DNA of 60,450 nucleotides from Hyphomicrobiales bacterium (GCA_017305835.1 JAFKJY010000061.1:1-60450); one strand, 5' to 3'; counted from the first letter of the stretch, positions 1 to 8,841 are shown. A program made the numbers and translations. The notes: generated from the letters alone by a model not told the origin.

Positions 1-147
1 TTCCGCTTCCGTCCGCGTCGTCTCCCTCAGCTCCGCGACCGTCTCGCCCGTCACCGGCGTCCGCACCCCGAACCCGCCGCCCGACAACGCCCCACCATCA
101 ACCCCCAGCCCGACAACAAGATCACGCACCTCGATCAAAACGCTCAT
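1..147 (-). CDS. Aldehyde dehydrogenase, ALDH7-like, N-terminal fragment
   Basis: The gene starts with ATG at 147 and runs off the left edge, so only the first 49 residues are visible. The end of the visible peptide, FGVRTPVTGETVAEL, matches the first conserved strand of NAD-dependent aldehyde dehydrogenases. The preceding GLGVDGGALSGG segment resembles the N-terminus of ALDH7-type L-aminoadipate-semialdehyde (piperideine-6-carboxylate) dehydrogenases. A purine-rich TGGAG lies just upstream of the start. A semialdehyde dehydrogenase would fit the amine and amino-acid catabolic genes beside it. The catalytic Cys and Glu lie outside the window, so the assignment rests on the N-terminus alone. 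Confidence 0.55.
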   Translation of the reverse strand, partial: MSVLIEVRDLVVGLGVDGGALSGGGFGVRTPVTGETVAELRETTRTEAE

Positions 148-232
148 CGCAAAACTCCATCTGCCTCAATGGCCGCGACGCCCGCTGCCCCGAGCAACCG
201 GGGCACTCATGTCGAGCTGCGGCCTCGTTTCG

Positions 233-1195
233 TCACGCGAAGGCCGGAAGCCGGCCGCGCACCGCCTCGCTGGAGGCGATGAGATCCAGCGCGCCCCAGC
301 CGACGGATTTGAAGACGGTCGGCCGGCCCGGCTGCCGCTCGTAGTGGAAGCGCCGCGACAGCTCCACCAGGTCCGCCTCGATGCAATCTTTCGCCACGAC
401 GCCTTCCGCGATCGGCCGGAGGATGTCGCCGGCCTCCTGCATGACCGCCTCCCTGCTGTCCGCGAACACCCGCGCCCTCGCGATCAGCGCCGATTCCGCT
501 TCCTGCATGTTCGGCGCGTAGCTTCCCATCAGGTTCACATGGGCGGTGTCGGCGACCCATTCGGAGCGCAGGATCGGCCGCTCGGCCGAGGTGGCGCAGA
601 CGACGATGTCGGCCCCGCGCACGGCCTCTTCCGCCGCCGCCGACGTGGAAACCTCGATCCCCATGTCGGCGAGCGCGGAGGCTGCCTGCCTCGCCGCCTC
701 GTCCCGCCTTCCCCAGATGACGACCTCCCGGACCAGCCCGGTGTCGACATGGGCCTGCACGATGTGGGGGGCGAGCCCGCCGGTGCCCAGCATGGCGAGC
801 CGGCCCGGGCCGGGCGCCGAAAACAGCCTTGTCGCCAGCGCGCAGATCGCCGCCGTCCTGCGGAAGGTCAGTTCCGTGCCGTCGATGACGGCGAGCGGCC
901 GGCCGTTGTTTCCGGCGAACAGCACGTAGCTCGAATGGACGCCGGGCATCGCCCGCGCGCTGTTGCCGGGGAAGATCGTCACCAGCTTGACGCCGATCGG
1001 GCCGTCGTCCGTCCAGGCCGGCATCGTCAGCAGCTCGTTGCCGCCGCCCGCCACCTGGAACGAGCTCCTGGACGGGCAGGAAATGTCGCCGGAGAGATCG
1101 CGCAGCAGGACGTCGATCAGCCGGTCGTAGGGCAGCAGCCGCCTCAGCTCGGCCGCATCGAGATAGATGATGTCTTCCCTGGCTTTCATCCGCAT
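233..1195 (-). CDS. Ornithine cyclodeaminase/mu-crystallin family enzyme
   Basis: The 320-residue protein is of normal length for this NAD(P)-dependent family, whose members include ornithine and alanine dehydrogenases and cyclic ketimine reductases. IGVKLVTIFPGN (about 67-78) carries the conserved Lys. DGTELTFRRTAAICALATR (about 105-123) is the family dimer and substrate segment. The nucleotide-binding loop reads GTGGLAPH (137-144) rather than the common GxGxQA. NLMGSYAPNMQEAE is the usual late motif. The gene is transcribed away from the ABC/CoA-transferase operon and lies 85 bp from the aldehyde dehydrogenase, on the same strand. Reduction of an imine or ketimine intermediate is a reasonable guess, but the substrate is unknown. 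A second ATG six bases downstream is an equally possible start. Confidence 0.8.
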   Translation of the reverse strand: MRMKAREDIIYLDAAELRRLLPYDRLIDVLLRDLSGDISCPSRSSFQVAGGGNELLTMPAWTDDGPIGVKLVTIFPGNSARAMPGVHSSYVLFAGNNGRPLAVIDGTELTFRRTAAICALATRLFSAPGPGRLAMLGTGGLAPHIVQAHVDTGLVREVVIWGRRDEAARQAASALADMGIEVSTSAAAEEAVRGADIVVCATSAERPILRSEWVADTAHVNLMGSYAPNMQEAESALIARARVFADSREAVMQEAGDILRPIAEGVVAKDCIEADLVELSRRFHYERQPGRPTVFKSVGWGALDLIASSEAVRGRLPAFA

Positions 1196-1274
1196 GCCCG
1201 TCGGCTGATTTCCCCGCCCGCAACCGCGGCCGGCATGTTTCAGTGGCGCATGGCGGGGCGAAAGGCAAGAACGA

Positions 1275-1314
1275 TAGATTACAATCCGATATGGATTTCC
1301 ACTTTCGTAATCTA
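1275..1314. promoter_or_regulatory. Nested inverted repeats, candidate operator
   Basis: The gap between the divergent ornithine-cyclodeaminase-like gene and the ABC ATPase gene contains TAGATTAC (1275-1282) and its exact complement GTAATCTA (1307-1314), 24 bp apart. Inside this pair lies AATCC (1283-1287), GATAT, GGATT (1293-1297). Another AATCC follows at 1314-1318. This AT-rich island stands out from the GC-rich surroundings and is a plausible operator and promoter zone for both transcription units. No regulator gene lies next to it. Confidence 0.4.
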
Positions 1315-1433
1315 ATCCGGTTGCGCTCTACTAAAGGAAACGATACCGTTCGATGGCTGGAGGCGGCGACGCGGCTGGCGCGACAGACCGGAGGTGGGGC
1401 CTCGAAAACGGCTCCCGACACAGGGGCAATGCG

Positions 1434-2510
1434 TTGACGGGCGCGCGTATTCTCTTTTCCAGCATCCGGAAGGTCTACCGGCGGGACGTCGCCCTCAGCA
1501 GCTTCTCGCTGGCCATCGAAGCCGGCGAGTTCGTCACCCTTCTCGGCCCGAGCGGCTCGGGCAAGACGACCGCGCTCAACATCCTCGCCGGCTTCACCGC
1601 CGCCTCGGGCGGAACGCTGGGGGTCGACGGGAAATCCATCCTCGACCTGCCTCCCGAGAAGCGGGAGATCGGCATGGTCTTCCAGGGATACTCGCTGTTT
1701 CCGCACATGACGGTGGCGCAGAACGTCGCGTTCCCGCTCGCGCTGCGGCGGGTGGCCAAGAGCGAGATCGCCCGCCGGGTCGGCGAGGCGCTGGAGATGG
1801 TCCGGCTCGGCTCCTTCGGCGCGCGCATGCCGAACGAGCTTTCGGGCGGACAGCGGCAGCGCGTGGCCTTCGCCCGCGCGGTCGTGTTCCGGCCGCGCGT
1901 GCTGCTGATGGACGAGCCGCTCGGTGCGCTCGACCTCAAGCTGCGCGAGGCCATGCAACTGGAGATCAAGCGGTATCACGCCGAGCTCGGCTGCACCGTC
2001 ATTTTCGTCACGCACGACCAGGGAGAGGCGCTGGCGCTCTCCGACCGGATCGCGGTCATGACCGACGGCGAGATCGCCCAGGTCGGCACGCCGGCGGAGA
2101 TCTACGACAGGCCCGACAGCCAGTACGTCGCCGAGTTCGTCGGGCGGATCAACGTCTTCCCCGGGCAGAGGCGGCCGGGGAACCGGATCGAGATCCCGGA
2201 TCTCGGCCTGACCGCCGCATTGCCGGATACGGTTGCCGGCGCGGCCGCCGAGACGGTCAACATGTGCGTCCGCCCCGAGGACGTCGAGATCGTGGGGCCG
2301 GCCGATGCGTCCGGCATGCTGGCTTGCGACGCGACGGTCGAGGAAGCCTATTTCCTCGGCGACACGGTTTCCTATTCCGTCGCGCTCGCCGCCGGCCGCC
2401 GCATCACCGTCGAGCACCAGCGGCGCGCCTCGACCCCGATCATGCCCGCCGGCAGCCGCTTGCGGCTGGGCATACGCATGTCCAGCGCCCACTACTTTCC
2501 GGCGGTCTGA
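1434..2510 (+). CDS. ABC importer ATP-binding protein, polyamine/PotA type
   Basis: This is the ATPase of a polyamine-like (PotABCD/Fe3+-type) importer. From a TTG start it has 358 residues, with Walker A GPSGSGKTT (38-46), Q-loop VFQGYSLFP, signature LSGGQ (136-140), Walker B LLMDE (157-161), switch His in VTHDQ, and a C-terminal TOBE-like regulatory region with a VRPEDVEI motif. I chose the TTG at 1434 because AGGGG lies about ten bases upstream. The in-frame ATG at 1353 would add 27 residues of low-complexity, non-family sequence. The gene abuts two permease genes, and the matching binding protein is encoded after the CoA-transferase. The family moves spermidine, putrescine and other cationic or amino compounds. 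Confidence 0.9.
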   Translation: MTGARILFSSIRKVYRRDVALSSFSLAIEAGEFVTLLGPSGSGKTTALNILAGFTAASGGTLGVDGKSILDLPPEKREIGMVFQGYSLFPHMTVAQNVAFPLALRRVAKSEIARRVGEALEMVRLGSFGARMPNELSGGQRQRVAFARAVVFRPRVLLMDEPLGALDLKLREAMQLEIKRYHAELGCTVIFVTHDQGEALALSDRIAVMTDGEIAQVGTPAEIYDRPDSQYVAEFVGRINVFPGQRRPGNRIEIPDLGLTAALPDTVAGAAAETVNMCVRPEDVEIVGPADASGMLACDATVEEAYFLGDTVSYSVALAAGRRITVEHQRRASTPIMPAGSRLRLGIRMSSAHYFPAV

Positions 2511-3410
2511 ATGAGCACCGGGCCAGCCAGCGTGTCGGGCGGTGCGCGGTGGCGGTCCTGGCGCATCGTTTCCATGCGGTCCGAAGGGTCGAGCGCCTGG
2601 CTGCTGGCTCCGGCCGCTTTGCTGCTGGCCGTCTGCTTCGTCGCGCCGATCCTCGTCGTCTTCCGCTGGAGCTTCTTCGCGGACGGGCCGACGCTCGAAT
2701 TCTATCGCGAGATATTCGGCTCGACGCTCTACAGGACCATCCTGGCGCGGACGCTGGTCTTCTCGCTCGTCGCCGCCGTGCTGAGCGTGGTCATCGGCTA
2801 TCCCGCCGCCTATTTCCTCGCCACCCGTCCGGTCCGCACGCGCATGAACTGGCTGGCGGTCGTGCTCCTGCCCCTGTGGGTGAGCTCGCTCATCCGCACC
2901 TATTCCTGGCTGATCCTGCTCGGGCGCGAGGGGCCGGCCAACATGGCGCTGATGGCGCTGGGCCTGACCGACCAGCCCATCCAGTTCCTCTACGGCCGCG
3001 GCATCGTCTACGCCGCGATGGTGCAGGTGCTGCTGCCGATGGCGGTCACCATCATGTATGCGGGCATGCTCAGCATCGAGCAGACCTTCATCAAGGCCGC
3101 GCGCATCCTCGGCGCGTCGCCGGCCTACGCGTTCCGCAAGGTATTCCTGCCGCTGAGCGCTTCGGGCATCACCAACGCGCTCGTCATCTGCTTCGTCCTG
3201 TCCCTCGGTTTCTTCATCACGCCCAACCTGCTCGGCGGGCCGCGCGAGGCGATGATCTCGAACATGATCGACCGGGCCGTCAACGAATCCCTCGAATGGA
3301 ACCTGGCGGCCGCGCTCGGCGTCGTCCTCCTGCTGGTCGGAATCGCCGTCGCCGGCATCCTCGCCTTCGCGATCCGGCTGCTCACCTCCCCCGGGAGGAT
3401 GCCGCGATGA
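2511..3410 (+). CDS. ABC importer permease, PotB-like
   Basis: This 299-residue inner-membrane protein has about six hydrophobic helices and the coupling-loop (EAA) motif in AARILGASPAYAFRKVF. That loop docks onto the ATPase encoded just upstream. The ATG directly follows the ATPase stop codon with no gap, so translation is probably coupled. The first 25 or so residues are polar and Arg-rich, as expected for a cytoplasmic N-terminus. It forms one half of the transmembrane channel with the next permease. Confidence 0.9.
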   Translation: MSTGPASVSGGARWRSWRIVSMRSEGSSAWLLAPAALLLAVCFVAPILVVFRWSFFADGPTLEFYREIFGSTLYRTILARTLVFSLVAAVLSVVIGYPAAYFLATRPVRTRMNWLAVVLLPLWVSSLIRTYSWLILLGREGPANMALMALGLTDQPIQFLYGRGIVYAAMVQVLLPMAVTIMYAGMLSIEQTFIKAARILGASPAYAFRKVFLPLSASGITNALVICFVLSLGFFITPNLLGGPREAMISNMIDRAVNESLEWNLAAALGVVLLLVGIAVAGILAFAIRLLTSPGRMPR

Positions 3411-4213
3411 CCACGATACGCGAGGCCGGCTCGTCGCGGATGCTGCACCTGGGGTTCGCGCTGATCCTCCTGTTCCTGCTGGTGCCGCTGCTCGTCATCA
3501 TCCCGATGTCGTTCAGCGAGACGCGATACCTGGCTTTCCCGCCGGTCGGCTTCAGCCTCAAATGGTATGGCGCCTTCTTCCAGAACCCGCGCTGGATCGG
3601 CGCGCTCGGCTGGAGCGTCGGGGTCGCGATCTGCGCGGCGCTCGTGGCGGTTCCGGCCGGCGTCTGCGCCGCGCTCTATTTGCGTCACCGCAGCGGCGCG
3701 GTCGTCAACGTTGTGCTGGGCGCGCTGCTCGGCGCGCAGATCGTCCCGACCATCATCCTCGCGCTCGGCATAAGGCTGGTGACGGCGCCATTCACCGGCT
3801 CGCTTCCCGTCGTCGTGGTGACGCTGGCGCACGCGACGCTGGCGCTGCCCTTCGTGGTGGCCACGGTGCTGCCGGTTCTCAACAAGCTCGACGTGTCGGT
3901 GGAGAAGGCCGCGCGCATGTGCGGCGCGACCCCGGTGCAGGCCTTCAGGCACATCACCATCCCCGCGATCCGTCCCGCCCTCGTCGGCGCCTTCGTCTTC
4001 TCCTTCTTCGTCTCCTTCGACGAGCTGATGATCGCGCTCTTCACCTTCCAGACCATCGAGACCCTGCCCGTGCGGATCTGGGGCGAGGTCCGCCAGGAAC
4101 TGACCCCCGTCATCGCTGCCGCGACGAGCATGCTGATTGCCGCCACAACGGCGGCCGTGATCGTCGGGCAGGCCCATATCGTCCGCGCGAGCAGCCGGCT
4201 GGCAGACAAATGA
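3407..4213 (+). CDS. ABC importer permease, PotC-like
   Basis: The 268-residue second permease begins at ATG 3407 in an ATGA overlap with the previous stop. MLHLGFALILLFLLVPLLV is the first membrane helix. The cytoplasmic coupling loop is visible as EKAARMCGATPVQAF. Length and order (ATPase, PotB, PotC) match polyamine, opine and Fe3+-type importers. The frame is open far upstream of the true start because of the high GC content, and only the part from 3407 resembles a permease. Confidence 0.9.
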   Translation: MTTIREAGSSRMLHLGFALILLFLLVPLLVIIPMSFSETRYLAFPPVGFSLKWYGAFFQNPRWIGALGWSVGVAICAALVAVPAGVCAALYLRHRSGAVVNVVLGALLGAQIVPTIILALGIRLVTAPFTGSLPVVVVTLAHATLALPFVVATVLPVLNKLDVSVEKAARMCGATPVQAFRHITIPAIRPALVGAFVFSFFVSFDELMIALFTFQTIETLPVRIWGEVRQELTPVIAAATSMLIAATTAAVIVGQAHIVRASSRLADK

Positions 4214-4223
4214 GAGAAGCACC

Positions 4224-5390
4224 ATGACACCCCTGCAAGACCTGAAAGTCCTCGACCTCACCCGCGTGCTGGCCGGCCCCAACGCCACGCAGATGCTGGC
4301 CGATTTCGGCGCCACGATCTGGAAGGTGGAGGCGCTCTACGGCGACGAGGCCCGCACCTGGGGCGAGGCCGCCTTCGCGCAGTTCAACCGCGGCAAGATG
4401 AGCATCGCCGTCAACATCGCCGAGCCGCGCGGCCAGGAGCTGATCAGGCAGCTCGCCCGCAAGGCCGACGTCTTCACCGAGAACTTCAAGGTCGGCAATC
4501 TCGCCCGCTTCGGGCTGGGCGCCGACGACCTTCTGGAGATCAACCCGCGCCTGATCTGCGCCTCGATCACGGGCTTCGGCCAGACCGGCCCGCGCAGCCG
4601 CCTCCCCGGTTACGACATGATCGCCCAGGCCTACAGCGGCATGATGAGCCTGACCGGCGAGCGCGACGGCGGGCCGCTGCGGCTCGGCGTACCGCTGGTC
4701 GACCTGATGACCGGCCACTACGCCACGCTCGGCATCCTCTTCGCGATCCTGCATCGCAACCAGACCGGCAAGGGCCAGAAGATCGACGTCAGCCTCTACG
4801 ACGTCGCGCTGAGCGCGAACGCGTCGGCCTCGTCCTATCTCAACGGCGGCTACGTCACCCGCCGCTACGGCGCCGCGCATTCGTCCTTCGCGCCTTGCCA
4901 GCTCTACGCCGCCGCGGGCGGGCCGGTGATGATCGCGATCGGCAACGACCTGCAGTTCCGCCGCCTGTGCGAGGCGATCGGCCTGGCGCATCTGGCCGAC
5001 GACCCGAAATTCGCGACGAACGCGGACAGGGTGGCGAACAAGGCCGAGCTCAACGCGCTCTTGGAGCCGGTGTTCGCACGCACGCCCCGCGACGAGCTGA
5101 TCGCCCTGCTCGAGGACGGGCAGGTTCCTGTCGGTCCCGTCTACGACATCGACGAGGTCTACGACGATCCGCAGGCGGTGGCGCGCGGCGCGGTGCAGGA
5201 CGACGACGGCGCCGCCGTGCGCGTGCTCGCCAACCCGCTGCGCTTCATGACGGACTCGCCGCCCCGGCGCCACAGCTTCGTTCCCCGCCGCGGCGAGCAC
5301 ACGCGCACCCTGCTGCGCGAGCAGCTCGGCATGCCGGAGGCCGAGATCGACGGCCTGATCCGGGACAAGGTTCTCTTCGACGGAGAATGA
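4224..5390 (+). CDS. CaiB/BaiF family (class III) CoA-transferase
   Basis: The 388-residue enzyme moves CoA between carboxylic acids through an aspartyl-CoA intermediate. The N-terminus LKVLDLTRVLAGPNATQMLADFGA is the family hallmark (broken here by its own length limits; residues 7-30). The catalytic Asp is D160 in PLVDLMTGHYATLGI. GFGQTGPRSRLPGYD (118-131) and GKGQKIDVSLYD further on are also typical. The gene sits inside the ABC importer operon, between the permease and binding-protein genes, so activation of the imported compound or a breakdown product as a CoA thioester is the likely role. The actual acid cannot be read from the sequence. Confidence 0.85.
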   Translation: MTPLQDLKVLDLTRVLAGPNATQMLADFGATIWKVEALYGDEARTWGEAAFAQFNRGKMSIAVNIAEPRGQELIRQLARKADVFTENFKVGNLARFGLGADDLLEINPRLICASITGFGQTGPRSRLPGYDMIAQAYSGMMSLTGERDGGPLRLGVPLVDLMTGHYATLGILFAILHRNQTGKGQKIDVSLYDVALSANASASSYLNGGYVTRRYGAAHSSFAPCQLYAAAGGPVMIAIGNDLQFRRLCEAIGLAHLADDPKFATNADRVANKAELNALLEPVFARTPRDELIALLEDGQVPVGPVYDIDEVYDDPQAVARGAVQDDDGAAVRVLANPLRFMTDSPPRRHSFVPRRGEHTRTLLREQLGMPEAEIDGLIRDKVLFDGE

Positions 5391-5450
5391 TCGAGACCCG
5401 CCAGAGGGGCTCTGACGGGGAACATTTGGCAAGACAACAAGGAGGATAGC

Positions 5451-6500
5451 ATGTTTCGACTGATACTCGGCACGACCAGCCTCGCGCTCCTGCTCGGCGG
5501 GACCGCGATGGCCGACACCGTCCGCGTCGCCAACTACGGCGGCTCGTTCGGCGACGCCATGAACAAGATCTGCCTGGAGCCGTTCAACAACAGCGGCTCC
5601 GGCCACACCGCCGAGCAGGTGGTGACCGACAACATGCTGGCGCAGCTCAAGATCCAGCAGGACACCAAGAACGTGGTGTGGGACATCGCGCCCGGCGCCG
5701 AGGGTGAGGCCTACATCACGGCCAAGACCAATGGCTGGCTGGAGACGTTCGACTGGGCCGCGCTCGACCCGGACGGCAAGCTGCCGGCCGTCGCCAAGCC
5801 CGACCACGGCATCGCCTCGTCGGCCTACAGCAGCACGCTCGGCATCCGCACCGACAAGCTGCCGCAGGGCAAGGAGATGAAGAGCTGGGCCGACTTCTGG
5901 AACGTGGCGGAGTTCCCGGGGCCGCGCTCGCTGCGCAACTCGCCGGTCGAGAACCTCGAATTCGCGTTGATGGCCGACGGCGTCCCCGCCAAGGAGGTCT
6001 ACGGCGTCCTGCGGTCGGAAGGCGGCGTCGACCGCGCGTTCAAGAAGCTCGGCGAGATCAAGCCGTCGATCGTGCAGTGGTGGACCAGCGCCCAGCAGCC
6101 GGTCCAGGGCCTCGCCTCGGGCGAGCTGAGCTTCGCCACCTCCTTCAACGGCCGCATCGCGAACCTGAAGAAGGACAACGTCCCGGTGAAGATCATGTGG
6201 GACGGGGCGTCGCTGAACACCTCGCCGATCACCATTCCGGCGGGCGCGCCGAACAAGGAAGGCGCGCTGGCCTTCATCAAGTTCTGCTATCTCGACCCGG
6301 CGCGGATGGTCGAGCTGTCGCGCGCCACCGGCACCGGTAGCCTCCTTCCGGAGGTGGTGAAGCAGTTCTCCGCCGAAGAGCAGGCCGACATGCCGACCGC
6401 CGAGCAGAACCTCGCCGTCCAGCTCGTGATCGACCCGCAGTTCTGGTACGAGAACCGCGCCAAGATCCAGAAGCGCTGGGAAGAGTGGATGCTCCAGTAG
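5451..6500 (+). CDS. ABC importer periplasmic binding protein, PotD-like
   Basis: The 349-residue protein has a classical signal peptide (about residues 1-21, ending LLGGTAMA) followed by DTVRVANYGGSFGDAM, the start typical of polyamine/Fe3+-type binding proteins (SBP_bac_8 group). A strong AAGGAGG precedes the ATG. It should deliver the ligand to the permeases encoded at 2511-4213, although the CoA-transferase gene separates them. A strong hairpin follows the gene. The ligand is unknown; small amines, imino acids or opine-like compounds are typical. Confidence 0.88.
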   Translation: MFRLILGTTSLALLLGGTAMADTVRVANYGGSFGDAMNKICLEPFNNSGSGHTAEQVVTDNMLAQLKIQQDTKNVVWDIAPGAEGEAYITAKTNGWLETFDWAALDPDGKLPAVAKPDHGIASSAYSSTLGIRTDKLPQGKEMKSWADFWNVAEFPGPRSLRNSPVENLEFALMADGVPAKEVYGVLRSEGGVDRAFKKLGEIKPSIVQWWTSAQQPVQGLASGELSFATSFNGRIANLKKDNVPVKIMWDGASLNTSPITIPAGAPNKEGALAFIKFCYLDPARMVELSRATGTGSLLPEVVKQFSAEEQADMPTAEQNLAVQLVIDPQFWYENRAKIQKRWEEWMLQ

Positions 6501-6512
6501 CAGGCCGACGTC

Positions 6513-6546
6513 GGCTGCCGGGACGGGCAAGTCCATCCCGGCAGCC
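6513..6546 (+). terminator. GC-rich hairpin after binding-protein gene
   Basis: GGCTGCCGGGA (6513-6523) and its perfect complement TCCCGGCAGCC (6536-6546) form an 11-bp stem with a 12-nt loop, 12 bp after the stop codon. There is no U-run, so it may slow, partially stop or protect the transcript rather than terminate it fully. Confidence 0.6.
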
Positions 6547-6590
6547 GCTCCGGCCGCCCGCTTCGTCCGGCGGCCCGGTTCCGAACCTCG

Positions 6591-7490
6591 GTGCAGATCT
6601 TGCAGAATCCGGTCATCATTACGGCCTCCATCTCCGGCGGCATACACAGCCCGACGATGCTCGCCTCGATCCCGCGCGACCCCGAGGCGATCGCCGAAGC
6701 GGCGCTGAAGGCGGTCGACGCCGGCGCGTCGGTGGTCAGCATCCACGGGCGGATCGCGCCCGAGGGCAGGCCGGGCGGATCGGCGGGCCTCGGCGCGGCC
6801 GTCGCGAAGATCCGGCGCGAGAGCGGCGCGATCGTCCAGCTTTCCGCTGCCTCCTCCGAGCCGACCCGGGAGCGGATCGAGGCGATCGCGGCGCTGAAGC
6901 CGGACCTCGCCGCCGTTCCCCTCGGCAGCCAGGACAAATGGCTGCACCAGTACGTGGCCGCCTATCCCGCCTGGAAATACGAATGGGAGCGCGAGGCGCT
7001 GGAGAGGACGCGCGGCTCGGTCTTCGTCGTGACCCATGACGACATCGTCGGCTACGCCGAAGCCTGCAGGACGCACGGCGTGGCGCCGCTTCTCGAATTC
7101 TCGGACGCCTCGCATCTGGCGCATGCTGACACGCTGCGCGCCGAAGGAGTCTTCTCCGGCTTCCAGCGTGCGCACCTCAATCTCGGCGCCGGGATCGGCC
7201 GCAGGATCGACGACCTTCTTTCGGCGGGCCAGGCCCTGCAACGGACGTTCGGCGACGGTTTCGCCTGGTCGGTGAGCGGCGCCGGCGTGGCGCAGATGGG
7301 CATCGCCGCGCAGGGCGCGCTGATGGGTGCCCATGTGCGCGTTGGGCTCGACGAGAGCGTCAACGTGCTGCCGGGCCAGCCGGCGCATGGCGGCGCGGCC
7401 GACGCGGTGCGGCACGTCGCGCTGCTCTTGAAGCAGCTCGGCCTGCCGGTCGCTTCGCCGGCGCAGGCGCGGGAGATCCTGCGGCTCTGA
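6591..7490 (+). CDS. BKACE-family (beta-keto acid cleavage, DUF849) protein, divergent
   Basis: The 299-residue protein, read from GTG 6591, shows the BKACE TIM-barrel layout: VIITASISGGIHSPTM at the start, KPDLAAVPLGS in the middle and GAHVRVGLDES with TPAEAREIL-like SPAQAREILRL at the end. BKACE enzymes use a metal to condense a beta-keto acid with acetyl-CoA, giving acetoacetate and a new CoA ester. In characterised members the metal is held by a HxH pair and a Glu in RVGLED. Here these positions read SIH (50-52) and RVGLDES (250-256), so one His is Ser and the Glu is shifted or replaced. It may have changed chemistry or lost the canonical activity. The start is uncertain because no clear Shine-Dalgarno is visible. 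Confidence 0.75.
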   Translation: MQILQNPVIITASISGGIHSPTMLASIPRDPEAIAEAALKAVDAGASVVSIHGRIAPEGRPGGSAGLGAAVAKIRRESGAIVQLSAASSEPTRERIEAIAALKPDLAAVPLGSQDKWLHQYVAAYPAWKYEWEREALERTRGSVFVVTHDDIVGYAEACRTHGVAPLLEFSDASHLAHADTLRAEGVFSGFQRAHLNLGAGIGRRIDDLLSAGQALQRTFGDGFAWSVSGAGVAQMGIAAQGALMGAHVRVGLDESVNVLPGQPAHGGAADAVRHVALLLKQLGLPVASPAQAREILRL

Positions 7491-7549
7491 GAGCCGCCGC
7501 GCGCCGCGCCCGCGGCCGGCTACCAGTCAAGCACCCGAAAGGTCCGGCA

Positions 7550-8836
7550 ATGCCCACCCTGCGCGATTCCCACGGCCTCTGGGCGATGACCGCGCCCGAG
7601 GCCCCTCGCACGCCCGTCCTCACCGGGCGCCTCAGTGCGGACGTGGCCGTGGTCGGCGCCGGCTATGCCGGGCTTTCGGCGGCCCTGCATCTGGCCGGGC
7701 GCGGCATCGACGTGGTGGTCGTCGAGGCTGCCGAGGCCGGATTTGGCGGCGCCGGACGAAATGTGGGGCTGATCAACGGCGGCATGTGGGTGATGCCCGA
7801 CGATCTCATGCGCCTGCTGGGCGAGCCATACGGCTCCAGATGCCTGGGCCTACTGTCCGAGGCGCCGCTGCTCGTCCGTGAGATCATCGAGGACAACGCG
7901 ATCGACTGCGAGCTGCGCAAGGACGGCACGCTGCATCTCGCGGCCGGCGCGGCGGGCCTCGTAGAATTGCGCGAGCGCCACCGCCAGTGGACGGCGCTCG
8001 GCGCTCCCGTCGAGCTGCTTTCCAGGGAGGAGACCGCGCGCCGGACGGGCTCCCCGGCCTATGAGGGCGCCCTGTTCGACCCCCGCGCGGGCACGCTCCA
8101 GCCGCTCGCCTATGCCCGCGGCCTCGCGCGCGCCGCCATCGCCGCGGGCGCGGACCTGTTCACCGGCAGCCCCGTCGTCGCGATCGAACCGGACGGCGCC
8201 CGCTGGCGGCTGCTGACGCCGGGCGGCAGCGTGTCGGCCGACTGGGTCGTGGTGGCCACCGACGCCTATTCGACCGGGCCGTGGAAGGTCGTGCGCGACG
8301 AGCAGGTCCATCTGCCCTACTTCAACTTCGCGACCGAGCCGCTTCCCGCGGCCGTCCGCCGGTCCATCCTCCCGGCCGGCGAGGGATGCTGGGACACCAA
8401 CACCATCCTGTCGTCGTTCAGGATGGACGCGGCGGGCCGGCTGGTGTTCGGCAGCTTCGGCGCCCTGCGCAACAGCGGCCGCGCGATCCATCGCGCCTGG
8501 GCCATGCGTTCGCTGCGCAGGCTGTTCCCGCAACTGCGCGACGTCCGGTTCCAGTCGGGCTGGTACGGGAGCATCGGCATGACCAGCGACGCGGTGCCGC
8601 GCTTCCACAGGTTCGCCGAGAGGGTGGTCGGCTTCTCGGGCTACAACGGCCGCGGCATCGCTCCGGGCACCGTCTTCGGCAAGGTTCTGGCCGGCCACGT
8701 CGCCGGCGAGATCGCCGACGCCGGCCTCCCGCTCCCGGTCACCCTCCCCGCCTCGCGCCCGTTCAGGGCGCTGCGGGAAGCCTACTACGAAGCCGGCGCG
8801 CAGATGGCCCACTTCGCGGGCGCGCGAGCCGGATAG
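7550..8836 (+). CDS. FAD-dependent amine/amino-acid oxidoreductase (DAO family)
   Basis: The 428-residue protein has a dinucleotide-binding motif VVGAGYAGLSAA (34-45) after a short N-terminal tail (LWAMTAPEAP) of the kind seen in gamma-glutamylputrescine oxidases (PuuB-like). The C-terminal GFSGYNGRGIAPGTVFGK is the second conserved FAD contact. There is no signal peptide. Such enzymes oxidise a C-N bond to an imine or keto product with FAD. It closes the importer/CoA-transferase/BKACE gene set and is the obvious candidate for the first oxidation of the imported amine. A hairpin follows it. Confidence 0.85.
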   Translation: MPTLRDSHGLWAMTAPEAPRTPVLTGRLSADVAVVGAGYAGLSAALHLAGRGIDVVVVEAAEAGFGGAGRNVGLINGGMWVMPDDLMRLLGEPYGSRCLGLLSEAPLLVREIIEDNAIDCELRKDGTLHLAAGAAGLVELRERHRQWTALGAPVELLSREETARRTGSPAYEGALFDPRAGTLQPLAYARGLARAAIAAGADLFTGSPVVAIEPDGARWRLLTPGGSVSADWVVVATDAYSTGPWKVVRDEQVHLPYFNFATEPLPAAVRRSILPAGEGCWDTNTILSSFRMDAAGRLVFGSFGALRNSGRAIHRAWAMRSLRRLFPQLRDVRFQSGWYGSIGMTSDAVPRFHRFAERVVGFSGYNGRGIAPGTVFGKVLAGHVAGEIADAGLPLPVTLPASRPFRALREAYYEAGAQMAHFAGARAG

Positions 8837-8841
8837 CGAGG

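Noticed and set aside
1394..3406. A long plus-strand frame upstream of the PotC-like permease start
   Set aside because: It reads the ATPase and first permease genes in another frame. Family similarity begins only at ATG 3407.
4110..7415. An 1101-codon open frame on the minus strand
   Set aside because: It lies opposite the CoA-transferase, binding-protein and BKACE genes, has no recognisable domain and an Arg/His/Asp-rich composition typical of GC-rich antisense frames.
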